The translations under genes and the position numbers were made by a program. DNA of 6,288 nucleotides from Desulfobacteraceae bacterium (GTDB lineage Bacteria > Desulfobacterota > DSM-4660 > Desulfatiglandales > Desulfatiglandaceae), in NCBI GenBank assembly GCA_013203065.1, contig JABMQV010000194.1, positions 1 to 6,288 of the forward strand. The letters run 5' to 3'. Shown one piece after another: positions 1 to 6,015 of the stretch (positions within the stretch are counted from its first letter, which is position 1; each line of letters begins with the position of its first letter). Below the pieces are notes generated by a model. The model worked only from the letters and a program-made list of their open reading frames with translations, did not search any database and was not told where the DNA came from.

Positions 1-342
1 AGGATAGACAGAGTAACCAAACGCGTTGACAAAATTCAAAAACCGAAGAGAACGAAGGCGGTGGAATTAAGCCAGATCCCAAAACTTGATCCGGCTTTAT
101 TAGCCCGTGCCATTAGCGGGAAGATATACCCAAGTGATATTATCTTAGGTCATATCATTGCGAATCCAGATGGAATTGACATAAACACTTTGGAAAATAG
201 AACAGGGTTTGAATATAGAACGATCCTGCAAATTATTCTGACCTTGAGACAGGAAAGAAAAATTAGAAGTCAACTGAAAGAGGGTCTTCGAGGAAAGGCT
301 TATGCGGCTGGTAAGAGCCGAACTCTTTATTTTGAGGCTTGA
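1..342 (+). CDS. C-terminal part of a winged-helix-like protein (5' end outside window)
   Basis: The reading frame is open from base 1 to the TGA at 340-342, so the gene probably begins upstream of the window. A GTG at 61 could start a 93-residue protein, but the only purine-rich stretch before it (GAAGG at 54-58) is two bases away, too close to serve as a normal ribosome-binding site. The first 20 or so visible residues are lysine/arginine-rich and look like a linker. The rest has the pattern of a winged helix-turn-helix: a helix around SDIILGHII, then GIDINTLENRTGF, a second helix YRTILQIILTLRQERKI, and a short basic wing ending in LYFEA. Such domains usually bind DNA. I do not recognise a specific family. 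The gene is AT-rich (about 30% GC in a sampled line), unlike the downstream GRE. A role as regulator of the downstream genes is possible but unsupported. Confidence 0.6.
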   Translation, partial: RIDRVTKRVDKIQKPKRTKAVELSQIPKLDPALLARAISGKIYPSDIILGHIIANPDGIDINTLENRTGFEYRTILQIILTLRQERKIRSQLKEGLRGKAYAAGKSRTLYFEA

Positions 343-467
343 TGCAGGGTGAAATCTCCCCGTTTTCAGCAATTGATCCGGCAGTCTTGATGAAACTTAC
401 CCATGTGAGGGTCGGGGATCATTCAGGTAGTCAATACAAGGTACGCTCTCCCTGAAATGAAGAGATG

Positions 468-477
468 TTACATGTAA
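468..477. promoter_or_regulatory. 10-bp perfect palindrome TTACATGTAA in the GRE leader
   Basis: TTACATGTAA equals its own reverse complement and ends four bases before the AAAGGAG ribosome-binding site of the GRE gene. A protein bound here would lie in the 5' leader and could block transcription or translation, so it is a candidate operator half. The symmetry does not extend beyond ten bases, and no second copy was seen nearby. The rest of 343-493 shows no convincing sigma-70 or sigma-54 promoter and no terminator to my eye. This could be chance. Confidence 0.25.
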
Positions 478-480
478 ATG

Positions 481-487
481 AAAGGAG
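481..487 (+). promoter_or_regulatory. Ribosome-binding site of the GRE gene
   Basis: AAAGGAG lies six bases before the ATG at 494 and fixes that codon as the start. This means the SCP2-like N-terminal extension is translated as part of the enzyme and is not an upstream read-through. Confidence 0.8.
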
Positions 488-493
488 CGCTTT

Positions 494-3484
494 ATGAAAG
501 CAGCACTGACTCCCAAACCGTCTGAAGCATTGCTCAACCTTCTCAAGTCCACAGCAGACATATTCAATTCCAGGCCTGATTTGCAGGAGGAAATGAAAGG
601 CACCCAAGGATGGATCAACGCCACCATCGGTTTCAAAACCTCGGACAACAAAATCGCATCGGCGGTCATCATCAAGGATGGGCATGTGAAGGTCAAGGAC
701 CACATCCCCGAAGACGTGGATGCCTGCCTGATTTTCCGTACGGAAAACGACTTCATGGCCTTCCAGACGGCGAACAAGGATGATGCGTCCTTGATGATCC
801 TGCGCGGTCGCATGTGGATCGAAGGGACCATCGCCCTGTACAACTACTGCGATTATCTGGTGAACCTGTTGTTTCTGGATGAGGCCAGGGCGGCAACCGA
901 GGAGATGATGCGAGAACACCAGATGGAAAAACTTCGCATTGCCGACGGGGCGGACACCAGCGGTCGTGACGAAAAGATCAGGCGAAGGGCCGAACGGCTG
1001 CGCGGAGAAAAGGTTGACCCCGGCGTCAACTGGCTTGAGGATCCTTATCTGTCGGACTTCACCCTGGATAATTTCCCGCGAGTCAAGCGCTTCCGCAAAG
1101 AACGCTTCGACACAAAGCCCGAAGTGAGCGCTGAGCACGGAAAGCTGCTGACCGACTTCTTCCTTGAGCACGGCTACGAAAAAACCGCTGACGGTAAGCC
1201 GTGGGACCCCTGCCTTCGCAAAGCGAAAAGTTTCTATCACCTCATGACCAACCGTAAGACGCTCATCCGTGAAGGCGACCTGATCGCCGGAACCTACACA
1301 CCCAATCCCATTATCGGGCTGGTGAACCAGCCGTACACGTTTGGCTGGCAGGTGTGGGGTGAGCTGAGGACCAATGCATTCCGGGAACTGGATCCCTACG
1401 TCAGCACGGAGGAGACCATTCAAACCTTGCACAAACACGTGATGCCGTTTTTCGCCAGGCGAAATATTCAGGACTACTGGAAGACCATGTTCGACAACCC
1501 GCTGGCCGCTCGCATCCACGAACGGTACTTCTCCATTTTCTACTATGGAACCGTGTCCCATGCCACCATGACGCCCGGCCACCAGAAGTATCTGAACCTG
1601 GGGCTCGACGGTGTTCGGGACCTGATCGAGCAGGAACTGGACAGGGACAAGACAGCCGATGAGGAAAAGAAGAATACCCTCGAGGCCATGAGGATCAGTC
1701 TGGATGCGGTCTCGGTCTACACCAAAAATCTGGCGGAACGCGTCCGGAAGGAGGCTGGGGCCGCTTCCGATCCGGTCCGGAAGGACGAACTCGATGAAAT
1801 CCACAAAATCCTGCTCCGGGTGCCGGACAAGCCCGCAGAGACGCTTCATGAAGCGGTTCAGGCCATGTGGATCGTCGAAGTTGCCCTGGGGTTGGAAAGT
1901 ACGGATGATGGGCCCCACCTGGGAAGACTGGACCAACTGCTGCAGCCCTATTTCGATAGCGACATTAAGAAGCTGAAAACCGAAGAAGAACGAAAGGCAT
2001 ATATCGCCCGGGCCGTTGAACTGATCGGGTGCCTGTATATGCGCCTCTCCAGCCATTACAACATCCAAATGGAAATTGTCTCCTGGATGAATTCAGGCGG
2101 ACCGCCTTCGACCGTGATCGTCGTCGGCGGGATCACGCGGGACGGCAAAGACGCCGTGAACGACATGACCTATATCATCTTGAAGGTCACGGAAATGATG
2201 GCACTGAATGATCCCAACATGCATGCCCGGTATATGCCCGGGGTCAACAGCGAAACCTATCTCAAACGGGTGTGTGAAGTAAATTACATCACCGGTGCCA
2301 CACCGTGTGTTCACAACGATGCCGCCATGATCGAGGCCTTGACAAAGGTAAATCCGGACTGGGCCCTTGAAGATATCCGCGACTGGACGGCCAACGGATG
2401 CGTGGAACCCTGCATCCCCGGCAGGCACTTCCCTACCACCGGCAGCGTGGAATTCAGCCTGATGGCGCCCCTTGAGATGGCATTCAATAACGGTGTCCAC
2501 CCGCTCCTGGAATGGGACCTGGGCCCGAAAACAGGAAGCATCGAAGACGGTGATTTTGCCACGTTTGAGGATTTCTTCGAGGCCTTCAAGAAACAGCACG
2601 CCTTTATGTGCGGGCAGGGTGTGATGGGAAACAATCAGATCGAGCAGGTTCACCAGGAGCATATGCCCTCCCCTCTCATGTCCGTCCTGGTGGACGACTG
2701 CATCAGCAAGGGACGCGGTGTGACGCGCGGCGGCGCCAGATACAATACCAGCGGAATCACTTCCATCGGGCTGGCGGATGTAAGTGATTCCCTGACCGCC
2801 ATCAAAAAGGTGGTCTTTGATGAAAAGAAAACTTCGTTCAGGGAATTTAAGAAAGCCCTGCAATACAACTTCGAAGGCTATACCAGTCTTCGCGCCTGGA
2901 TACAAAATCATGTTCCCAAGTTCGGGTCCGGCGATCCGGAGGCCTTTGCCATGGTGGACCGCGTGACACGGCTCGTGGCCGACTTTGCCCACAGCCAACA
3001 GAACGTGAGAGATGGACACTACACCTCCGGGTGGTGGTCCATGAACTACCATGCCATTTATGGCCGGGTATCGGGCGCATCCCCATCAGGCCGGCTGGCC
3101 GGAGAGCCGTTTACGCCAGGACTGACGCCCCATCCGTCCGCGTCCAACAACATTATGGACAACCTCATGGATGTGGCAAAGCTGGATCCCGTAACTCTGG
3201 ACAATAACATTGCCTTCAATGTCCGGGTCGTTCCCTCACCCAAGGACACCCATGAGCAGACCATAACGAGAATGGCCCAGGTTCTTCGAACCTATTTTGA
3301 GCAGGGCGGCATGCAGGTCCAGTTTATCATGCTCAACACCGATACCTTGAAAGATGCAATGGCCCACCCGGAATATTATCCGGACCTCCTTGTGCGCATT
3401 TCCGGATATTGCGCCTACTTCACCCAGCTGCACCGGGACCTGCAGATGGAAATCATCAGGAGAAACGAATTTGGACTCGGATAA
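494..3484 (+). CDS. Glycyl radical enzyme (pyruvate formate-lyase-like) with N-terminal SCP2-like domain, substrate unknown
   Basis: A complete glycyl radical enzyme of 996 residues, well above the 760-850 typical of the family. Residues about 10-125 form an SCP2-like domain (WINATIGF, then DG..KV, PEDVDACLIF, and LRGRMWIEG near its end). A charged linker follows to about 195. The PFL-type barrel spans roughly 195-850 and the glycine-radical domain about 875-996. The catalytic cysteine is Cys636 in NGCVEPC, with Glu638 two residues on as in choline lyase, diol dehydratase and arylacetate decarboxylase enzymes. The radical glycine is Gly971 in RISGYCAYF, 25 residues from the C-terminus as in other family members. 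Supporting family landmarks are VVGGITRDGKDA and TRGGARYNTSG. No small subunit gene of the benzylsuccinate-synthase or hydroxyphenylacetate-decarboxylase kind is present. The reaction is probably a cytoplasmic radical lyase, dehydratase or decarboxylase step; the substrate is unknown. A hydrophobic substrate is inferred from the SCP2 domain only. Confidence 0.93.
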   Translation: MKAALTPKPSEALLNLLKSTADIFNSRPDLQEEMKGTQGWINATIGFKTSDNKIASAVIIKDGHVKVKDHIPEDVDACLIFRTENDFMAFQTANKDDASLMILRGRMWIEGTIALYNYCDYLVNLLFLDEARAATEEMMREHQMEKLRIADGADTSGRDEKIRRRAERLRGEKVDPGVNWLEDPYLSDFTLDNFPRVKRFRKERFDTKPEVSAEHGKLLTDFFLEHGYEKTADGKPWDPCLRKAKSFYHLMTNRKTLIREGDLIAGTYTPNPIIGLVNQPYTFGWQVWGELRTNAFRELDPYVSTEETIQTLHKHVMPFFARRNIQDYWKTMFDNPLAARIHERYFSIFYYGTVSHATMTPGHQKYLNLGLDGVRDLIEQELDRDKTADEEKKNTLEAMRISLDAVSVYTKNLAERVRKEAGAASDPVRKDELDEIHKILLRVPDKPAETLHEAVQAMWIVEVALGLESTDDGPHLGRLDQLLQPYFDSDIKKLKTEEERKAYIARAVELIGCLYMRLSSHYNIQMEIVSWMNSGGPPSTVIVVGGITRDGKDAVNDMTYIILKVTEMMALNDPNMHARYMPGVNSETYLKRVCEVNYITGATPCVHNDAAMIEALTKVNPDWALEDIRDWTANGCVEPCIPGRHFPTTGSVEFSLMAPLEMAFNNGVHPLLEWDLGPKTGSIEDGDFATFEDFFEAFKKQHAFMCGQGVMGNNQIEQVHQEHMPSPLMSVLVDDCISKGRGVTRGGARYNTSGITSIGLADVSDSLTAIKKVVFDEKKTSFREFKKALQYNFEGYTSLRAWIQNHVPKFGSGDPEAFAMVDRVTRLVADFAHSQQNVRDGHYTSGWWSMNYHAIYGRVSGASPSGRLAGEPFTPGLTPHPSASNNIMDNLMDVAKLDPVTLDNNIAFNVRVVPSPKDTHEQTITRMAQVLRTYFEQGGMQVQFIMLNTDTLKDAMAHPEYYPDLLVRISGYCAYFTQLHRDLQMEIIRRNEFGLG
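3458..3463 (+). promoter_or_regulatory. Ribosome-binding site inside the GRE 3' end that sets the activase TTG start
   Basis: AGGAGA lies seven bases before the TTG at 3471, within the last codons of the GRE gene. No in-frame ATG or GTG lies between here and the conserved activase N-terminus. The in-frame ATG at 3354 would add about 39 residues that merely read GRE-coding sequence in another frame. The TTG at 3489 has no comparable site. Confidence 0.7.
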
Positions 3485-4412
3485 TCAATTGAAACGACCT
3501 CTCGTCATCGATGTCAAGGGCAACTCTCTCGACGACGGCCCGGGAACCCGCTCGGTTGTCTTCTTCAAGGGATGCCCGTTGGACTGCTTCTGGTGTCAGA
3601 ACCCGGAAAGCAAGAAGGTGGGTGCCGAACTGCTGTTTGACAGGGAAAAATGCGTGGGCAGCCAGGAGTGCATCGGGGTCTGCCCGGAAGGTGCTCTCAA
3701 GGCGGCGGATCCCCTAGACGTGGACCGGAACAAGTGCACCTTCTGTTTTCTGTGTCTGGACGTGTGTCCTTCAAAAGCCCTGGAACGGGTCGGCAAGGAG
3801 ATGAGCGTAGAGGAACTTGTCGCCAAGGTGACACCCTACAAGCCGTTTTTTCAGAACACCGGCGGCGGGGTAACGCTTTCCGGAGGGGAGCCGACAATGT
3901 TCATGGACTTTGTGTCATCCCTCTTGCGGCGCCTCAAGGAAGAGGGGATACACACGCTCGTCGAGACCTGCGGCCTCTTTACCTTCGAAAACTTTTCCGA
4001 AAAGGTCCTGCCCTATGTGGACCTGATCTACATGGATATCAAGATTCTCGACCCCGAAGATCACAAACGGTGGTGCGGCGTGACCAACAAGCGAATTCTG
4101 CAGAACTTCATCCGCCTGCATGAAATGTCGCTGGAGGGTGGTTGTGAGATCAAGCCCCGCACCCCGCTGATACCCGGCATCACCGACACTGACGACAAGA
4201 TGCAGGCCCTTGCACAGTTCTACCAGGACCACGGGGTGAAACGCGCGGCACTGGAGAAGAACAACCCCATCTGGTTCGACAAGTTCGAAAAGATCGGCGT
4301 TGAAACAAGCATACCCGAAACCAGTCCAATGCGCAGTTTCTACGATCAGGGGGCTTTTGTACGCATCAAGAAAATGTTCGAGGACAAAGGGATCGAAATC
4401 CTTGAGTCTTAG
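3471..4412 (+). CDS. Glycyl radical enzyme activating enzyme (radical SAM)
   Basis: The activase reductively cleaves S-adenosylmethionine and abstracts a hydrogen from the partner GRE glycine (Gly971). From the TTG start it is 313 residues, normal for the family. The SAM cluster motif is Cys35-x3-Cys39-x2-Cys42 in KGCPLDCFWCQNPES, preceded by DDGPGTRSVVF. A ferredoxin-like insert follows at about 57-104, with Cys61, Cys67 and Cys71 in its first half and Cys89, Cys92, Cys95 and Cys99 in its second. The GGGVTLSGGEP motif (SAM amino group), MDIKILDPEDHKRWCG and PLIPGITD are all as expected. One oddity: the second cysteine of the first ferredoxin motif is Ser64. The gene overlaps the GRE stop by 14 bases, so the two are almost certainly co-translated partners. 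The insert marks it as the longer activase type seen with GREs other than pyruvate formate-lyase. Confidence 0.93.
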   Translation: MDSDNQLKRPLVIDVKGNSLDDGPGTRSVVFFKGCPLDCFWCQNPESKKVGAELLFDREKCVGSQECIGVCPEGALKAADPLDVDRNKCTFCFLCLDVCPSKALERVGKEMSVEELVAKVTPYKPFFQNTGGGVTLSGGEPTMFMDFVSSLLRRLKEEGIHTLVETCGLFTFENFSEKVLPYVDLIYMDIKILDPEDHKRWCGVTNKRILQNFIRLHEMSLEGGCEIKPRTPLIPGITDTDDKMQALAQFYQDHGVKRAALEKNNPIWFDKFEKIGVETSIPETSPMRSFYDQGAFVRIKKMFEDKGIEILES

Positions 4413-4455
4413 GGAGCTTCCCGTCATGGGGGATGGCTTAAGGGATTAATTGATC

Positions 4456-4463
4456 AAAGGAGG
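4456..4463 (+). promoter_or_regulatory. Strong Shine-Dalgarno of the flavin reductase gene
   Basis: AAAGGAGG lies six bases before the ATG at 4470, a near-ideal site. It overlaps an 8-bp palindrome, TTGATCAA (4450-4457), which is probably coincidental. Confidence 0.75.
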
Positions 4464-4469
4464 ACACTT

Positions 4470-5000
4470 ATGAAAGAACTCAAGAAGAATGAGGCCTTTG
4501 AGTTGGCATCGCCCTATCCCTACATGTTAGTCGTTACCCTCGACAAAAGAGAAAGACCGAATATCATGGGACTTTCGTGGTGGATGTTCACATCAACGAA
4601 ACCCTTAATGATTGCAATTTCAGTGGGACATCGGAGATATTCCTATGAATGTCTCGAGCACCATAAAGAATTCGTATTGTGCTTCCCATCGGAGGGCCAG
4701 GAAAAAGGTGCGTGGCTCTGCGGCATAAAGAGCGGAAAAAAAATAGACAAGTTTGAGGCAACGGGATTTAAACCAGTTCCGTCAAAAGAGGTAAAACCAC
4801 CGACGATTGATGGCGCAACTGTTGCTTATGAATGTAAGGTTGTCGATCAATTCAAGACGGGAGATCATACGGTATATGTAGCAGATGTCGTTGCGATACA
4901 CGGCAATCCTGAAAAAATCAACCACCTCTATTCAATACATTATAAAAAACTTGTAAGCATTGGCTCTAACGGTAATATAAATATGGATCTGGGGATGTAG
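4470..5000 (+). CDS. Flavin reductase / flavoredoxin-like FMN-binding protein
   Basis: A 176-residue protein of the flavin-reductase (DIM6/NTAB, split-barrel FMN-binding) family; length and pattern fit flavoredoxins of anaerobes. Recognisable stretches are the N-terminal SPYPYMLVVTLD strand, the GLSWWMFTSTKPLMIAISVG segment typical of the flavin-phosphate region, the hydrophobic strand EFVLCFPSE, and the C-terminal HTVYVADVVAIHG strand. Members bind FMN non-covalently and pass electrons between reduced nicotinamides or ferredoxins and other partners, or act as NAD(P)H:flavin reductases. The gene begins 57 bases after the activase, in the same direction, with no clear terminator between, so co-transcription is plausible. 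Its base composition is less GC-rich than the GRE pair. It could supply electrons for activase reduction or process the GRE product, but this is speculation. No hydrophobic signal peptide is seen, so it is cytoplasmic. Confidence 0.85.
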   Translation: MKELKKNEAFELASPYPYMLVVTLDKRERPNIMGLSWWMFTSTKPLMIAISVGHRRYSYECLEHHKEFVLCFPSEGQEKGAWLCGIKSGKKIDKFEATGFKPVPSKEVKPPTIDGATVAYECKVVDQFKTGDHTVYVADVVAIHGNPEKINHLYSIHYKKLVSIGSNGNINMDLGM

Positions 5001-5002
5001 GC

Positions 5003-5119
5003 ACGAAGCAGAGCCGATATCCGGATCAGCCGCTCAAGGGGTATGAAGACGTACGCACGGGGGAGTATTCGGTACTGCGGGTATTGGACGAGGGTTCGGG
5101 CATTACTGCAAAGGGTTTC
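5003..5119 (+). pseudogene. Relic of a histidine-kinase ATPase (HATPase_c) domain
   Basis: Between the flavin reductase stop and the next gene, the frame beginning at 5003 reads as a stretch typical of histidine-kinase catalytic domains: an RYPDQPLKGYEDV segment followed by GEYSVLRVLDEGSGI. The pattern PLxGYxxVxxGEYxVLxVxDxGxGI is what I know from kinases common in Desulfobacterota. DEGSGI (5087-5104) is the G1 box (DxGxG) that binds ATP. Both the upstream N box with its phospho-acceptor histidine region and the downstream G2 box are missing, so this is a fragment of about 35 codons without kinase function. It is about 59% GC, against AT-rich sequence after it, and it runs in frame into the next gene. 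It is best explained as a remnant left by recombination. Family recognition is from memory and not tested. Confidence 0.6.
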
Positions 5120-5944
5120 ATGTCATCTCTAAAATATTTTTTCATATTGACTATGGTTATCTTATTGCCAGCAACCGCCTTTTCAGACACAATTTCGCTT
5201 AAGTCCGATAAGTGGTGTCCCTATAATTGTGAACCGGATGCAAAATTGCCTGGTTATACAATCGAGGTCGCAAAGAGAATTTTTGAAAAAGCTGGCCACG
5301 AACTAAAATATGAGATCGCTCCCTGGTCCCGTTCCTTAAAGCTTGCTAGAGAGGGTGATATTACAGCAATAGTAGGGGTAACCAGAAATGAAGCTCCTGA
5401 ACTTATTTTTCCCGAACAGGAGTTTGGAATTTCACTCATTCATTTTTACAAAAGAAAGGGATTTCCATGGAGTTTTTCAGGAGTAAAGTCCCTTGACACT
5501 GTAAGAGTTGGTATTATGGGTGACTATGAGTATGGCGCTGAGTTTGATGAGTATTTTGAAAAGAATAAGGAAACAAGGAAGGTTCAAATTATTAGGGCCA
5601 AAGAGCCTTTGGTATTAAATATTAGAAAACTATTAAGAGGAAGGATAGATGTAATCCCTGAAGATAAATCCGTTTTTGTTAATACTGCTAATTCTATGGG
5701 TGTTTTGGACAAGATTGAAGATGCTGGAAGTGATCCTATAGGTTCAAAGGAGGAATTAGATGAATCAAAGTTGTATATTGCGTTTTCTCCTAAAAACCCT
5801 AAATCAAAAGAATATGCCAAATTGATTACCGATGGAATAGAACAGATGAGGCAATCGGGGGAGTTGAGCAAAATTTTGGCCAGATATAAATTGACGGATT
5901 GGAGAGAAGACTTTAAGGATGTAATAAAAAAATATCAAAAGTAG
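5120..5944 (+). CDS. Secreted family-3 solute-binding protein (SBP_bac_3-like)
   Basis: A periplasmic solute-binding protein of 274 residues. I start it at the ATG at 5120, because a classic signal peptide follows at once: MSSLKYFFILTMVILLPATA, with likely cleavage after AFS (residues 20-22). No lipobox cysteine is seen, so it should be a soluble periplasmic protein. An upstream TTG at 5084 is in frame but would add 12 residues from the kinase relic ahead of the signal peptide. Family features are the GYTIEVAKRIFEKAG helix, the PWSRSLKLAREGDITAIVGVTRNE segment, IFPEQEFG at the domain hinge region, and the C-terminal IEQMRQSGELSKILARY helix. Cys33 and Cys37 near the mature N-terminus could form a disulfide. 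No transporter membrane or ATPase gene is adjacent, so this may be an orphan receptor. The ligand is unknown. GC is about 35%, very different from the GRE pair. Confidence 0.85.
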   Translation: MSSLKYFFILTMVILLPATAFSDTISLKSDKWCPYNCEPDAKLPGYTIEVAKRIFEKAGHELKYEIAPWSRSLKLAREGDITAIVGVTRNEAPELIFPEQEFGISLIHFYKRKGFPWSFSGVKSLDTVRVGIMGDYEYGAEFDEYFEKNKETRKVQIIRAKEPLVLNIRKLLRGRIDVIPEDKSVFVNTANSMGVLDKIEDAGSDPIGSKEELDESKLYIAFSPKNPKSKEYAKLITDGIEQMRQSGELSKILARYKLTDWREDFKDVIKKYQK

Positions 5945-6001
5945 CAGCCACCTGAAACCCGAACACTTTTTTTGTTGCGACCGAAGGCCTGCATCGGGCA
6001 T

Positions 6002-6007
6002 AAGGAG
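6002..6007 (+). promoter_or_regulatory. Ribosome-binding site of the cupin gene
   Basis: AAGGAG lies eight bases before the ATG at 6016 and supports that start. The preceding 5945-6001 stretch includes a T-run (5965-5971) but no stable stem before it, so I do not call a terminator there. Confidence 0.6.
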
Positions 6008-6015
6008 ATATTCAT

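Noticed and set aside
403..416. ACCC-ATGTGA-GGGT small hairpin in the leader as a regulatory structure
   Set aside because: Four base pairs with a six-base loop is expected by chance and nothing nearby supports it.
431..2068. Long minus-strand open frame of 545 codons opposite the GRE gene
   Set aside because: It is the antisense shadow of a high-GC gene, has no recognisable domain, and the plus-strand frame has unmistakable GRE motifs.
2093..3052. Minus-strand open frame of 319 codons
   Set aside because: It is another shadow of the GRE gene with no family pattern.
3354..3470. N-terminal extension of the activase from the ATG at 3354
   Set aside because: The 39 added residues simply read GRE sequence in another frame, and a well-placed ribosome-binding site serves the TTG at 3471.
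494..3484. Assignment as benzylsuccinate or alkylsuccinate synthase
   Set aside because: The active site has Cys-Val-Glu, no small subunit genes are present, and the sequence following the cysteine does not fit that branch as I recall it.
4412..4422. GGGAGCTTCCC hairpin after the activase as a terminator
   Set aside because: The stem is only four base pairs and is not followed by a T-run.
5957..5997. CCCGA...TCGGG inverted repeat with a T-run as a terminator after the binding protein
   Set aside because: The T-run lies inside the loop rather than after the stem, and the five-base stem has a long loop.
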